64,000 bases of DNA from Clostridium sp. Marseille-P299 (GCF_900078195.1 NZ_FJVE01000006.1:188501-252500); one strand, 5' to 3'; shown: positions 46,885 to 55,899, numbered from the stretch's first letter. The notes: generated from the letters alone by a model not told the origin. Translations and numbers: made by a program.

Positions 46885-46965
46885 GTGATATTATCCTCCT
46901 TAGCGTTACATTCACAAGGAATTTCCTTTTTTAAGATTTCCCTGCCACGTTTTAACAACAATTTA

Positions 46966-46993
46966 ATTATATAACACCAGTTAAATATCGCAA
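46966..46993 (-). promoter_or_regulatory. Promoter of purC
   Basis: TTGCGA (46988-46993), 16 bp, TATAAT (46966-46971). Two CCGAAAA boxes lie just upstream, around 47005-47030; whether they are regulator sites is unknown. Confidence 0.6.
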
Positions 46994-47135
46994 GAGCTTT
47001 TTCGGTGTAAAAAAATTTTCGGATAAATACACAAAAATTTCAGTGAAATGTTTGTGATTTTCGTATAAGAATTAAGCCAATTTTGTCAGTAAAATAGCGT
47101 TAATTAGCGGTATTAATGGTACTTATAATCACCTC

Positions 47136-47768
47136 TTATCGAAGTCTTTTTGACTCAAATTTTGATAGTGTTTGAAGATTATTTTTTACTAAATCAAATC
47201 GATCTTCAATTGTTCCTTCGTGTCCAGAAAGATCCAGTGACATTTCAATATCCGTCATTAAACGATCATCAATTTTATTTCGAATAGCAAATAAAATTTC
47301 TAATTTTTCACCATAACTTTCTGCATCAAGGAATGCAAGCAAATCTTTATTTACCATTCCGTATTCATTATCTACTTCTGCTTGCATTTCCGAAGTAAGT
47401 GCATTGCTAGAATCTGATACACTTGTATTACTAGTGTTTGTTGCATTAGCATTAATAAAGTCAGTTCCATTGGCATTATTAGAGTCTAATGCAATTTTAA
47501 TTTCTTTGCTTTCTTTTGTATTGATTAATGATTCTCTTTCTATTTTTTCAAAACGATACACTTGTGTAACGTCCGGATATTTTACCCTATCTACCTCTTC
47601 TAAAAACATCAAAAGAGGTCTTGCATACGCTCTATAATCGCCGTATAATGCCAGATAAACTACAAGTGGCTCCTCTGTTTCCGTATGAGTTGCAACGGTA
47701 ATAATCTGATATAAATTTCCTTTAAAGTGTCGGTATAAATCTCCAGGTTTTGGTGTTCTATTATTCAA
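47136..47768 (-). CDS. DUF1653 protein with C-terminal extension
   Basis: The 210-residue protein has an N-terminal DUF1653 domain (residues 5-70; PGDLYRHFKGNLYQIITVA...RPLLMFLEEVDR), usually a protein of its own with unknown function. A low-complexity Asn/Ser/Thr linker (85-125) and a helical C-terminal part follow. The start is TTG 47768, overlapping the upstream stop by 8 nt, with GGGG 8 nt before it. It is translationally coupled to the membrane protein gene. Confidence 0.75.
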   Translation of the reverse strand: MNNRTPKPGDLYRHFKGNLYQIITVATHTETEEPLVVYLALYGDYRAYARPLLMFLEEVDRVKYPDVTQVYRFEKIERESLINTKESKEIKIALDSNNANGTDFINANATNTSNTSVSDSSNALTSEMQAEVDNEYGMVNKDLLAFLDAESYGEKLEILFAIRNKIDDRLMTDIEMSLDLSGHEGTIEDRFDLVKNNLQTLSKFESKRLR

Positions 47769-48792
47769 TAATACTTCCCCTCTCTTTCTTATGCTTCTTA
47801 CGATAATCTAAATAATACTCTGCATATTCTTTTGTGACTAATCTACCTTTAATTAATTGATTTATGTAAGTTTCAAATACATCAAAGGATATCTCAGCTT
47901 CAGCCAATGCCAAAAGAACCGCTTTTATTTTTCGTTTATAATCATTTACCGATAATATGCCATCCTTTAATAAAATATTTAATTTATATGCTGAAGTAAA
48001 ATAAGGCGAGAACTTCTTCGAATAGATTTCTTCTTCCGGAAGAGAAAAATCCACTTGCAAAAAGTCAATGAGTGATTTTACAGAAGTGTTCGTTATTTTA
48101 AAATCCGTGGAAAGAACATATAAGTTTTTCTTATATAAAGTCTTTATCCCAGCTCCTTCTTCATACACGGTAGGTAATAATCCGGAAAAAGCAAGGCTTA
48201 TAAAGGATGGAGTTTTAAACTCTTGATAATCCTCAAAATGAACACTAGCTCCTTTTTCATAGGACATCTTAAGCAATTGTTTCCTTGGAAGTTCGAATTT
48301 TTCCGCTTCTTTTCCAATTGTTAGTACATGCAAGTTAGTTTTATCAAGCCACGCATAAGCTGGACATTGCTCTATGCCTTTACTCTTCCAAGAATCAATC
48401 ATAATGGGAATATGATTCTTTTTCACCTTGTAATAATAAAATATCTTTTTCACACTTGACTCATCATATTGTTCTAGGTAATTATCAGAATCTATAAGTT
48501 CATCGGAATCTTTTTCCTGAGTACTATCATGTAAGTTTTGATCCTTGCTTTTTGATACTTTTTCATTTTCTTTCGTTTTCTTCGTATTTTTAGCTTCTAT
48601 AAAAGTTAATGAATTTATAAATACAAAGGCTAATAAAAAAGCAAATACAGCCACCATTGCCCATAATGGTGATAATAATCGGATTCCTTTTATAACACTA
48701 ATCACTCCTATCAGGAGCATGAAAAATATAGATATTATATATCTTTTTGTTTTTGAATTCCCATACCTTAGTGCATTTAAAATTCGCCCCAT
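47761..48792 (-). CDS. Membrane-anchored protein of unknown function
   Basis: I do not recognise this 343-residue protein. It has two N-terminal membrane helices (about 18-36 and 42-64), a charged acidic linker (70-115), then a soluble domain from about 115 to 340 with no motif I know. The layout suggests a soluble domain tethered to the inner face of the membrane. AGGAG lies 7 nt before the ATG. It is coupled to the DUF1653 gene and 18 nt downstream of nrdG. Confidence 0.7.
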   Translation of the reverse strand: MGRILNALRYGNSKTKRYIISIFFMLLIGVISVIKGIRLLSPLWAMVAVFAFLLAFVFINSLTFIEAKNTKKTKENEKVSKSKDQNLHDSTQEKDSDELIDSDNYLEQYDESSVKKIFYYYKVKKNHIPIMIDSWKSKGIEQCPAYAWLDKTNLHVLTIGKEAEKFELPRKQLLKMSYEKGASVHFEDYQEFKTPSFISLAFSGLLPTVYEEGAGIKTLYKKNLYVLSTDFKITNTSVKSLIDFLQVDFSLPEEEIYSKKFSPYFTSAYKLNILLKDGILSVNDYKRKIKAVLLALAEAEISFDVFETYINQLIKGRLVTKEYAEYYLDYRKKHKKERGSIIE

Positions 48793-48810
48793 ACCTTCTC
48801 CTCTTTACAA

Positions 48811-49332
48811 TTATTCATCCCAAAGAACTATACTTTTACTCTGAAGCGATTCACTCACCTTAATGATACGCTGGTTGCTTGAACCACGAAATCTTAAATT
48901 AACACTCTTTTTATCTTCTTCAAATTTCCCATCTACTAAAACATCAATATAAGAGATCATTTCTTTTGTCTCTGGCCATTTTTCACACATAGTACCAACG
49001 ATATCTCTATCAAATAAATATCCTGAATAGCACCATATATCCTTTTCTGGAAATCTTTCTTTTACCTTTCTAAGTAAAGGCAATAACCCTTGTTGATTTG
49101 CTCTTTCAAAAGGCTCGCCCCCAAGTAAGGATAAACCTTTTATATAAGAAGAGTCCAATAAATTTAAAATTTCCTCAATGGTTTCTTCCGTAAACATCTT
49201 GCCATAATTAAAATCCCAGGCCACTTCATTAAAACATCCTTCGCAATGATGTGTACAACCACTTACAAACAGTGAGATACGGACACCTGGTCCATTTGCT
49301 ACATCACAGCGCTTTATATCTGCATAATACAT
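48811..49332 (-). CDS. nrdG: Anaerobic ribonucleotide reductase activating protein
   Basis: The 173-residue radical-SAM enzyme has the cluster motif CTHHCEGC (Cys26, 30, 33) and the SAM-binding GGEPF stretch. It generates the glycyl radical on NrdD. ATG 49332 is chosen because TGGAGA lies 6-7 nt upstream; the open frame continues upstream to 49428 but without a site. It follows nrdD across a terminator-like hairpin, so it is probably expressed at a lower level. Confidence 0.93.
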   Translation of the reverse strand: MYYADIKRCDVANGPGVRISLFVSGCTHHCEGCFNEVAWDFNYGKMFTEETIEEILNLLDSSYIKGLSLLGGEPFERANQQGLLPLLRKVKERFPEKDIWCYSGYLFDRDIVGTMCEKWPETKEMISYIDVLVDGKFEEDKKSVNLRFRGSSNQRIIKVSESLQSKSIVLWDE

Positions 49333-49392
49333 TGTTTTCTCCATTCTTTGCAATCGGGTAAAAGTCCTTATGCTTTTAATTTTATATAACAC

Positions 49393-49434
49393 AAAAACGT
49401 CCCTTACTGTGTTTATTGGATACAGCAAGGGACG
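49393..49434 (-). terminator. Stem-loop between nrdD and nrdG
   Basis: CGTCCCTT (49398-49405) pairs with AAGGGACG (49427-49434), with an inner CTGT/ACAG. On the minus strand TTTTTG follows, so it would partly separate nrdD from nrdG. Confidence 0.7.
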
Positions 49435-49443
49435 ATCTATTAA

Positions 49444-51570
49444 TTAAACATGAAGTACTCTTGCATTAATCTCTTTTGTTTTACCAACATTCCAGAAATT
49501 TTCACCAAGATATCCGCATGTTCTACGAGTCACATTCATTTTAGAATGATCTTTGTTACCACAGTTTGGGCACTCCCATTCTAAATTGTCATTGATAATG
49601 ATTTCGCCATCAAATCCGCATACATGGCAGTAGTCGGATTTTGTATTAAATTCTGCATATTGAATATTCTCGTAGATAAATTTTACGATTTCTTCAAGAG
49701 CTTCCATATTATGTCTCATGTTAGGAATTTCAATATATGAAATTGCTCCACCGGAGGAAATCACTTGGAATTGACTTTCAAAAGCGAACTTATTAAACGC
49801 ATCGATATGCTCTCTTACATCTACATGATATGAATTTGTATAATATCCCTTATCTGTTATATCCTTAATATCACCAAATTTCTCTTTATCAATGCGTGCA
49901 AAACGATAGCATAAAGATTCTGCTGGTGTACCGTATAGACCGAAACCAATTCCTGTTTCTTTCTTCCAAGTATCACAAGCTTGTCTTAATCGATTCATAA
50001 GCTTAAGGGCAAATTCACTGCCACCTGGCTCAGTATGACTTACGCCTTTCATAAGTTTTGTTACTTCATATAAACCGATATAACCAAGTGAGATTGTAGA
50101 ATATCCATCATGTAATAACTTATCAATTGTTTCACCTTTATTTAATCTTGCAATTGCACCATACTGCCAGTGAATTGGGCTAACATCGGATAATGTTCCT
50201 TCTAGTGCATGATGTCTGCACATAAGTGCTTCATAGCAAAGAGCAAGTCTTTCTTCTAATAATGGCCAGAATACTTCCTCATCTCCTTGGGCAATAATAC
50301 CAATCTGTGGCAAGTTAATACTTACAACACCTTGGTTAAAACGGCCTTCGAATTTATAGTTTCCATTCTCGTCCTTCCATGGAGTTAAAAAGCTTCGGCA
50401 ACCCATACAGCTAAATACATTTCCTTCATAGTTTTCACGCATTTTCTTCGCTGAAATATAATCTGGATATAAACGTTTTGCAGAACATTGTACTGCTAAC
50501 TTTGTAATATAGTCGTATTTGCCACCTTTTAAGCAATTATGCTCATCTAATACATAGATAAGTTTAGGGAACGCAGGAGTTACATATACTCCTTTTTCAT
50601 TTTTAATTCCCTGTAGACGTTGACGAAGTACTTCCTCGATAATCATCGCATTCTCTTCAATATATTCATCGTCTTTATCAAGATTTAAGAATAGTGTTAC
50701 GAAAGGAGATTGTCCATTTGTAGTCATTAATGTATTAATCTGATATTGAATGGTTTGTACACCAGATTTTAATTCATCTTGTAAACGTTCTTGAACAATT
50801 TGCTCGATTACTTCATCGGATAACTGTCCTTTGAAACGTTCTTGATAACGTTCTTGATATTTTTTATAGCTATATCTTAAATACTTACCTAAATGTCTAA
50901 TATCTACAGATTGTCCACCATACTGGCTACTTGCGACTGCTGAGATAATTTGAGTCATAACTGTACATGCTACCTGAAAGCTTTTTGGGCTCTCAATTAG
51001 TTTTCCGTTCATTACAGTTCCATTATCTAGCATGTCTTTTATATTAATTAAGCAACAGTTAAAAATGGATTGTAAGAAATAATCCGCATCATGAAAATGA
51101 AGAACTCCCTCATCATGTGCCTTGGATATTTTTTCAGGAAGTAATAATCTTCTTGTTAAATCTTTTGAAACTTCACCAGCAATTAAATCACGCTGTGTAG
51201 AGGCAATAACAGCATTTTTATTTGAGTTTTCTTCCATAACGTCCTTATTGCTATTTTTAATAAGGCTCATAATGGATTCATCTGTGGTATTTGCTTTACG
51301 AACAAGTTCTCTTGTATAACGATAAATAATATAGGTCTTAGCTAATGTAAACTTTCCATCCGCCATTAACTTTTGTTCTATATGATCCTGTATCTCTTCA
51401 ACATGCATTGTATCTTTTTTAAGATTTTCAATACTTGCAACTATCTTTTCAATTTTTTGTTCCGTAATTTGCTCTTTATTCTCTACCTCGTCATTTGCTT
51501 TTTGAATGGCAAGAAGAATCTTACTTCTGTCATAATCTACAACCCTACCATCACGCTTAATAACTTTCAT
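49444..51570 (-). CDS. nrdD: Anaerobic ribonucleoside-triphosphate reductase
   Basis: The 708-residue class III enzyme makes dNTPs under anaerobiosis. It has an N-terminal ATP-cone (1-95), a catalytic barrel, a Zn site CHVCGF...CPNCG near the C-terminus, and the glycyl-radical site RRTCGYLGENFWNVGK. Start at ATG 51570: AAAGGA is 8 nt before it, while the ATG at 51579 abuts that site. The upstream promoter carries two NrdR-like boxes. NrdG is downstream. Confidence 0.96.
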   Translation of the reverse strand: MKVIKRDGRVVDYDRSKILLAIQKANDEVENKEQITEQKIEKIVASIENLKKDTMHVEEIQDHIEQKLMADGKFTLAKTYIIYRYTRELVRKANTTDESIMSLIKNSNKDVMEENSNKNAVIASTQRDLIAGEVSKDLTRRLLLPEKISKAHDEGVLHFHDADYFLQSIFNCCLINIKDMLDNGTVMNGKLIESPKSFQVACTVMTQIISAVASSQYGGQSVDIRHLGKYLRYSYKKYQERYQERFKGQLSDEVIEQIVQERLQDELKSGVQTIQYQINTLMTTNGQSPFVTLFLNLDKDDEYIEENAMIIEEVLRQRLQGIKNEKGVYVTPAFPKLIYVLDEHNCLKGGKYDYITKLAVQCSAKRLYPDYISAKKMRENYEGNVFSCMGCRSFLTPWKDENGNYKFEGRFNQGVVSINLPQIGIIAQGDEEVFWPLLEERLALCYEALMCRHHALEGTLSDVSPIHWQYGAIARLNKGETIDKLLHDGYSTISLGYIGLYEVTKLMKGVSHTEPGGSEFALKLMNRLRQACDTWKKETGIGFGLYGTPAESLCYRFARIDKEKFGDIKDITDKGYYTNSYHVDVREHIDAFNKFAFESQFQVISSGGAISYIEIPNMRHNMEALEEIVKFIYENIQYAEFNTKSDYCHVCGFDGEIIINDNLEWECPNCGNKDHSKMNVTRRTCGYLGENFWNVGKTKEINARVLHV

Positions 51571-51677
51571 TTCGTTCATCCTTTCAATTCTGTATGTATC
51601 TTACCCGTAAAAATAAGCAAGACCGTCTTAGTTTTGCGCATTCAGACAGCCTTACTTGGGAAGAAGCGTTATGTATA

Positions 51678-51705
51678 GTATACCACATAAAAAATATTTG
51701 TCCAC
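51678..51705 (-). promoter_or_regulatory. Promoter of nrdD
   Basis: TGGACA (51700-51705), 16 bp, TATACT (51678-51683) on the minus strand. The -35 box overlaps the NrdR-like box at 51703-51718. Confidence 0.7.
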
Positions 51706-51718
51706 TATATATTGATAG
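51703..51718. promoter_or_regulatory. nrdR box: NrdR-like box 2
   Basis: CCACTATATATTGATA resembles the NrdR consensus (ACACTATATATAGTGT-like). It overlaps the nrdD -35 box. Confidence 0.7.
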
Positions 51719-51734
51719 TTTTTTTAAATTTCAA

Positions 51735-53594
51735 TTATATACCACAATATATAGTGGTATTAAATGGTGCCGCTGGTAGCCCGTTTTTGCCAAATAAACT
51801 TATATTTTCAGGGTTATCAGCCCATGCATATCGAACATATTTCGGTGAGTTTATTCCATCCCCACATACTACAACTTGTACTCCATTTATTTTTGCTTTT
51901 GCTGATAAAAATTTTTTTCCATCTTCACTAATTTCAAAACCATGCAATTCTTTTTCTAAAAAACCATCCTCTGCATACTTAAATGTTAAATAAATTTTAT
52001 CTTCCACACATTTCATACTTTCATAAATTGGACCACTATAAATGACATCTTCTCCATATGCAACTCTTCTCGCTGCCAATGCTATTCTCTGCCCAACAAG
52101 CTTTTTATTTTGTGGATGTAATTCATTGTATTGTCCAATATCAATAGTTACAACCATTGCTGTATGCTTTAGCTTAAGTCCACACTTTTGCTCTTCTCGT
52201 AGCTGTGCCCAATGATCCAATTCTTCTACTTGTTCATCATCCAAAAAATTCGGTAGCTGAACATAAACAATTGGTAACTCATTCTCTTGAAATAGAGAAC
52301 GAATTCCATTGATATATGCTTGAAATAATTCACCATATCCTTTTGGTTTACCAGTGTTTGATTCTCCTTGGTAAAATGCAATCCCTTTGATTGTGTAGTT
52401 TCTAAGTGGATACAACATTCCATTATAGACACCTGTTGGTTTATATTGAAACGTAATCGAACTTGGAAAGATATTTGTCCGAAACCCAAGACGATAGTTC
52501 CATTCACCAGTAAGGTCAACGCTCTCCTCTTCTGATACCAGTTGGTACGGCATATCTGGTATAAATGCACCTACATTATGGGTGCAAATAAAACGTACGG
52601 TAATTACATTGATTCCTTCTTTTAATATCCCCTTAGGTATCTGATATCTTCTTGGTGGATATCGATATGCTGTAGTTCCAACCAAAACCCCATTTACATA
52701 AGTTTCATCAGCATCTACTATGGTACCTAATTTTAATTTATTAAATTTATCTTTTTGCTCCTCTGATAAATAAAACTTTTTTTGAAACCATATAGAGCCA
52801 TAATAGCTTTTAAATTCATCGTCTTTTAAGTATTTTGGTAATTCTATTATATTCCAATTTGATGAATCCACATCTTCTTGAAACCATTTTTCCTTCAAAC
52901 CAGGATCTTGCTCATTTAAATACTCCATCCATTGTAGGCTTTTTTCTGATTGCGTTTCCAGTGTATGCTTTACGTAATTCTCATCTTTACATAGAGCTAA
53001 TTCTTCTTCATAACCACCGATCATTCCTATTGCATTTTCACTTAACCAAGCTTCTATTGGTGTCCCTCCAACTGCTGTTTGTATTAAGCCAATTGGAACT
53101 TTATATGTCTTATATAATTCTTTTGCAAAAAAATAGCCAGTCGCACTAAAATCAAGAACCTGTTCTGGTGTTACACTCATCCATTCTCCAGCAGTAACTT
53201 CATTCACTGGATTTTGAAAATTATATTGCATTGGAACAGCAAATTTCCTAATGTTATTCTCCCATGCGTCCTTTACCTCGTTTTCATAAAGGTCCAGTGT
53301 TCTTCTAACTGGCAATTCCATATTGGACTGACCATTTAAAAGCCACACATCACCAATTAAAATATCTTTAATTTTATGTATCTCTCCATCGTCTAAAATC
53401 ATTTCATAAGGGCCACCTGCCTCTAACGATTTTAGTTTAATTGTAAACTTCCCTAAGGAATCTGAGATTGTTTCATATATTTCTTCTAAAAATATGATTC
53501 TAACTTTTGTTTCTGGCTTTGTCTCTCCCCAAATGGATGTCTTTTCCCCGCGTTGCAATATCATTCCATCACTAAGTAATGCAGATAACTTCAT
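51735..53594 (-). CDS. Sialate O-acetylesterase-like SGNH hydrolase
   Basis: The 619-residue protein has the family catalytic motif GQSNMELPV (near residue 90), the second block FYQGESN, and a jelly-roll-like insert between. No signal peptide is present, so it is cytoplasmic or lacks a classical export signal. It would remove acetyl groups from sugars such as sialic acid or plant glycans. ATG 53594 is chosen because GGAGG lies 5 nt upstream. The last codons (NTTIYCGI) lie on the NrdR-like box of the next gene. Confidence 0.85.
   Translation of the reverse strand: MKLSALLSDGMILQRGEKTSIWGETKPETKVRIIFLEEIYETISDSLGKFTIKLKSLEAGGPYEMILDDGEIHKIKDILIGDVWLLNGQSNMELPVRRTLDLYENEVKDAWENNIRKFAVPMQYNFQNPVNEVTAGEWMSVTPEQVLDFSATGYFFAKELYKTYKVPIGLIQTAVGGTPIEAWLSENAIGMIGGYEEELALCKDENYVKHTLETQSEKSLQWMEYLNEQDPGLKEKWFQEDVDSSNWNIIELPKYLKDDEFKSYYGSIWFQKKFYLSEEQKDKFNKLKLGTIVDADETYVNGVLVGTTAYRYPPRRYQIPKGILKEGINVITVRFICTHNVGAFIPDMPYQLVSEEESVDLTGEWNYRLGFRTNIFPSSITFQYKPTGVYNGMLYPLRNYTIKGIAFYQGESNTGKPKGYGELFQAYINGIRSLFQENELPIVYVQLPNFLDDEQVEELDHWAQLREEQKCGLKLKHTAMVVTIDIGQYNELHPQNKKLVGQRIALAARRVAYGEDVIYSGPIYESMKCVEDKIYLTFKYAEDGFLEKELHGFEISEDGKKFLSAKAKINGVQVVVCGDGINSPKYVRYAWADNPENISLFGKNGLPAAPFNTTIYCGI
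51743..51758. promoter_or_regulatory. nrdR box: NrdR-like box 1, inside the 3' end of the acetylesterase gene
   Basis: CCACAATATATAGTGG is nearly palindromic and starts 40 bp from the other box (about four helical turns). NrdR sites elsewhere lie about three or four turns apart. It is within the last codons of the acetylesterase. Confidence 0.75.
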
Positions 53595-53733
53595 ATTGAC
53601 CTCCATGCTGCTATGGTCAGCAAAAATTAATTTAAGTTTACTTAAATTTAGTTGGGTTTAAATATTTACTGTTAACCTACTTTTAAATACCTCAGATTAA
53701 ATACCTTAAATAGTACTGAATTAAAACTCATAA

Positions 53734-53768
53734 AAGAAAAAGTGCTATAGTAACTATAGCACTTTTTC
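53734..53768. terminator. Bidirectional terminator downstream of ferritin
   Basis: AAAAAGTGCTATAG (53737-53750) pairs with CTATAGCACTTTTT (53754-53767) over a TAA loop. Confidence 0.9.
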
Positions 53769-53796
53769 CTAATATATACAATATTTTCAAATTATT

Positions 53797-54309
53797 TTAG
53801 AGTACTAAACTTGGTGCAGCGTATACACGAGCTCCAAGTTCACTATCTAACATATACAAACTTTTTGCATCATCACCAAATAATTCAAAACGTTTGATTA
53901 AATCATTGCTGTTCTTTTCTTCTTCTCCTTGCTCTTTAATAAACCAATCAAGGAATTGTCTTGTTCTATAATCATTATAAGTATACGTAGCTTCGTAAAT
54001 CTTATTGATTGATTCTGTTACAGTAATTTCATGAGCCAAAGCTGCTACCAATGGATCTTTTAAGTTTACAAATTCAATATTTGGAGCTTCAATTGGTAAT
54101 AATTTAACCTGCTCATCATTGTTTAATAAATATTGACGAAATAGTAATGCATGGTCTCTTTCTTCTTGCATCTGAACATAGAACCAATTTTCAAAGCCAT
54201 TTAAATTATGATCTGAGTAAAAATTAGCCATGTCAAGATAAACGTATGCTGAGTATAACTCTTTCGTAATTTGCTCATTTAACAATTTTGCTATTTCTGA
54301 ATTTAACAT
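53797..54309 (-). CDS. Non-haem ferritin
   Basis: The 170-residue FtnA-type iron-storage protein has ferroxidase-site residues Glu in ELYSAYVYLDMA, the EERDHA motif and the later TESINKIYEAT segment; there is no haem-binding Met pattern of bacterioferritin. It would form a 24-mer. Start at ATG 54309, since GGAGG is about 7 nt before; the ATG at 54315 abuts it. Its 5' leader has a perfect hairpin next to the ribosome site. Confidence 0.94.
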   Translation of the reverse strand: MLNSEIAKLLNEQITKELYSAYVYLDMANFYSDHNLNGFENWFYVQMQEERDHALLFRQYLLNNDEQVKLLPIEAPNIEFVNLKDPLVAALAHEITVTESINKIYEATYTYNDYRTRQFLDWFIKEQGEEEKNSNDLIKRFELFGDDAKSLYMLDSELGARVYAAPSLVL

Positions 54310-54331
54310 ATACATACCTCCATTTTTCTAT

Positions 54332-54363
54332 GTATACTTAAGTTTTTTTCCTTTTAAGTATAC
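54332..54363 (-). promoter_or_regulatory. Perfect hairpin in the ferritin leader
   Basis: GTATACTTAA (54332-54341) pairs with TTAAGTATAC (54354-54363), a 10-bp stem with a 12-nt loop, about 10 nt before the GGAGG site. A translational control element is possible. Confidence 0.5.
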
Positions 54364-54387
54364 AATTTACAATAAGCCTCATTTACT

Positions 54388-54416
54388 ATTTTACGATATT
54401 TTTTATCAAATATCAA
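54388..54416 (-). promoter_or_regulatory. Promoter of ferritin
   Basis: TTGATA (54411-54416), 17 bp, TAAAAT (54388-54393) on the minus strand. Confidence 0.65.
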
Positions 54417-54463
54417 ATTTTTAGTAAAACTTCTAACATTTAGCATTACTTATCTGTTATATT

Positions 54464-54478
54464 CTATAATTATTATGG
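54464..54478. promoter_or_regulatory. PerR-like box upstream of ferritin
   Basis: CTATAATTATTATGG matches 12 of 14 defined positions of the B. subtilis PerR box (TTATAATNATTATAA). It lies about 50 bp upstream of the ferritin -35 box, in AT-rich DNA. Confidence 0.35.
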
Positions 54479-54502
54479 AATTTTATTCCAGTATTTATCT
54501 AT

Positions 54503-54545
54503 AAAAAAACGATTGCATACGAAATTCATTCGTTTTACAATCGTT
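54503..54545 (-). terminator. Terminator of the DUF3793 gene
   Basis: AACGATTG (54508-54515) pairs with CAATCGTT (54538-54545), with a further ACGAA/TTCGT pair. On the minus strand a seven-T tract follows. Confidence 0.85.
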
Positions 54546-54554
54546 AAGATTTCA

Positions 54555-55199
54555 TTAACATACCATTGCATATTCATTTAAAGAGCTATAAGATGCTTTT
54601 ATATCTAAGAGATTTTTTCTAGTACTAATAATACGCATTGCATCTTCTCTTACCAGTCGGAAAAATTCAAACATCTTTTCTGCTTGCTCTACATTATGAT
54701 AAACTTTCCAATAACCACATGATTTATAATTCTTCCCATCATTTTTAATATAATCTATAACATCTTCAATTGGGTAACCTAATAAAATTCCTAACTCATG
54801 TGGAAACTCCGACTTTTTCGATTTATATGCCACATAACGATTTTTTAAACGATGTATAGTTTCAGTTAAGATATGGTTATTAAAATCATATCCGTAATGA
54901 ATCAAAAGCTCTTTGTTTTCTTCTTTCATTAAAGTCTTATTCATTACCTCTGGATTATATAAAAATAATGTATAAGATTGTTCCTCTTCGTGGATTAATG
55001 AATATTCACATTCAAATTGTTCTAATTCTAACACTAAGAATTTTAAAAATTCTTGTTTATTTTCTATGTATTTTTTATTCACTGTTATCATACAGGATGG
55101 TTTAACGCCTAGAAGCGTAGGCATACAGCTATTTGCTAACATATATTTAACATACGAATATGTTTGATTTTCACCAATGTAATATAAAAAGTCTCCCAT
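54555..55199 (-). CDS. DUF3793 family protein
   Basis: The 214-residue cytoplasmic protein has the DUF3793 core FPHELGILLGYPIEDVIDYI followed by GYWKVY. Members in Clostridia often lie beside feoAB and flavodoxin genes, so an iron-linked role is suspected but unproved. A Fur-like box lies just downstream of its consensus promoter, and ferritin lies downstream, both supporting that link. AGGAG lies 10 nt before the ATG. Confidence 0.85.
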   Translation of the reverse strand: MGDFLYYIGENQTYSYVKYMLANSCMPTLLGVKPSCMITVNKKYIENKQEFLKFLVLELEQFECEYSLIHEEEQSYTLFLYNPEVMNKTLMKEENKELLIHYGYDFNNHILTETIHRLKNRYVAYKSKKSEFPHELGILLGYPIEDVIDYIKNDGKNYKSCGYWKVYHNVEQAEKMFEFFRLVREDAMRIISTRKNLLDIKASYSSLNEYAMVC

Positions 55200-55440
55200 A
55201 CAAACTACACTCCTAATTTCTCTTCATTTTCTTTTAGATACTTTTTCTTTTGTTTTATAATATAATATTCCAGTTAGCGTAAACTAACCTGTGAGTAAAA
55301 TTTAAAGAGCATTTGTTAATATTCTTATAAGATATGCTCTTCTCTTTATGTTCTATATTCTATGTTCTATGTTCTGAATTCTGCATCTAATAAATTTTAA
55401 ATTATATACTTTGCTTATATATTATTTTATGTTTTATTTT

Positions 55441-55459
55441 GAGAATGATTTTCATTTTT
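55441..55459. promoter_or_regulatory. Fur-like box
   Basis: GAGAATGATTTTCATTTTT matches about 14 of 19 positions of the Fur consensus GATAATGATAATCATTATC. It lies just downstream of the -10 box of the DUF3793 promoter. Confidence 0.65.
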
Positions 55460-55467
55460 ATATTCAT

Positions 55468-55496
55468 ATAATATACCCTTTACCTTCTTTTGTCAA
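55468..55496 (-). promoter_or_regulatory. Promoter of the DUF3793 gene
   Basis: TTGACA (55491-55496), 17 bp, TATTAT (55468-55473). The leader is about 260 nt and holds an AAGAGCAT/ATGCTCTT hairpin (55305-55341) and a GTTAG/CTAAC hairpin (55273-55289). Confidence 0.82.
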
Positions 55497-55499
55497 TAG

Positions 55500-55899
55500 T
55501 AATTATATGTTTCCAAAACTTTTATAATTAATCAAATCCGCCGTAACTACAACTAACGATTGCAGTCGCTTTTAAGCGTAGCAAGTTATCCGTTTTTTGA
55601 TATGATTAGCAAGAATCACAAAAGAATCAGAACATCATATGCATTAAAACCGTAACAGGAGTCTTTTGCCTTGTGCAAATTACCATTTACAAAAAGTAAA
55701 CAGAGATTTGACACCCCAGTCCAAAAACGTAAAAAAATTGTCCCATATATGATAACCATCATATACGAAACAATTTTAAAATCACTATTTCTTAATTCAT
55801 TCATTATATTTTTTAATTTTAAACCATACTCACATACTCTTATTTTAACTTTTATACTTATTTTATCTTTTATAATAATTCTTATCTCTTGCACTTTCT
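55500..55899. other. Gap between DUF3793 promoter and acetyltransferase, possible gene relic
   Basis: About 400 bp without a supportable gene. A few short frames look like decayed coding sequence, and AAATTGT (ending near 55741) with ACAATTT (from 55770) around ATATGAT/ATCATAT forms a hairpin with T-rich flanks (55732-55778). I see no family match. Confidence 0.35.

Noticed and set aside
46994..47060. PurR boxes upstream of purC
   Set aside because: CCGAAAA motifs occur but in direct, not inverted, orientation, and many clostridia lack B. subtilis-type PurR.
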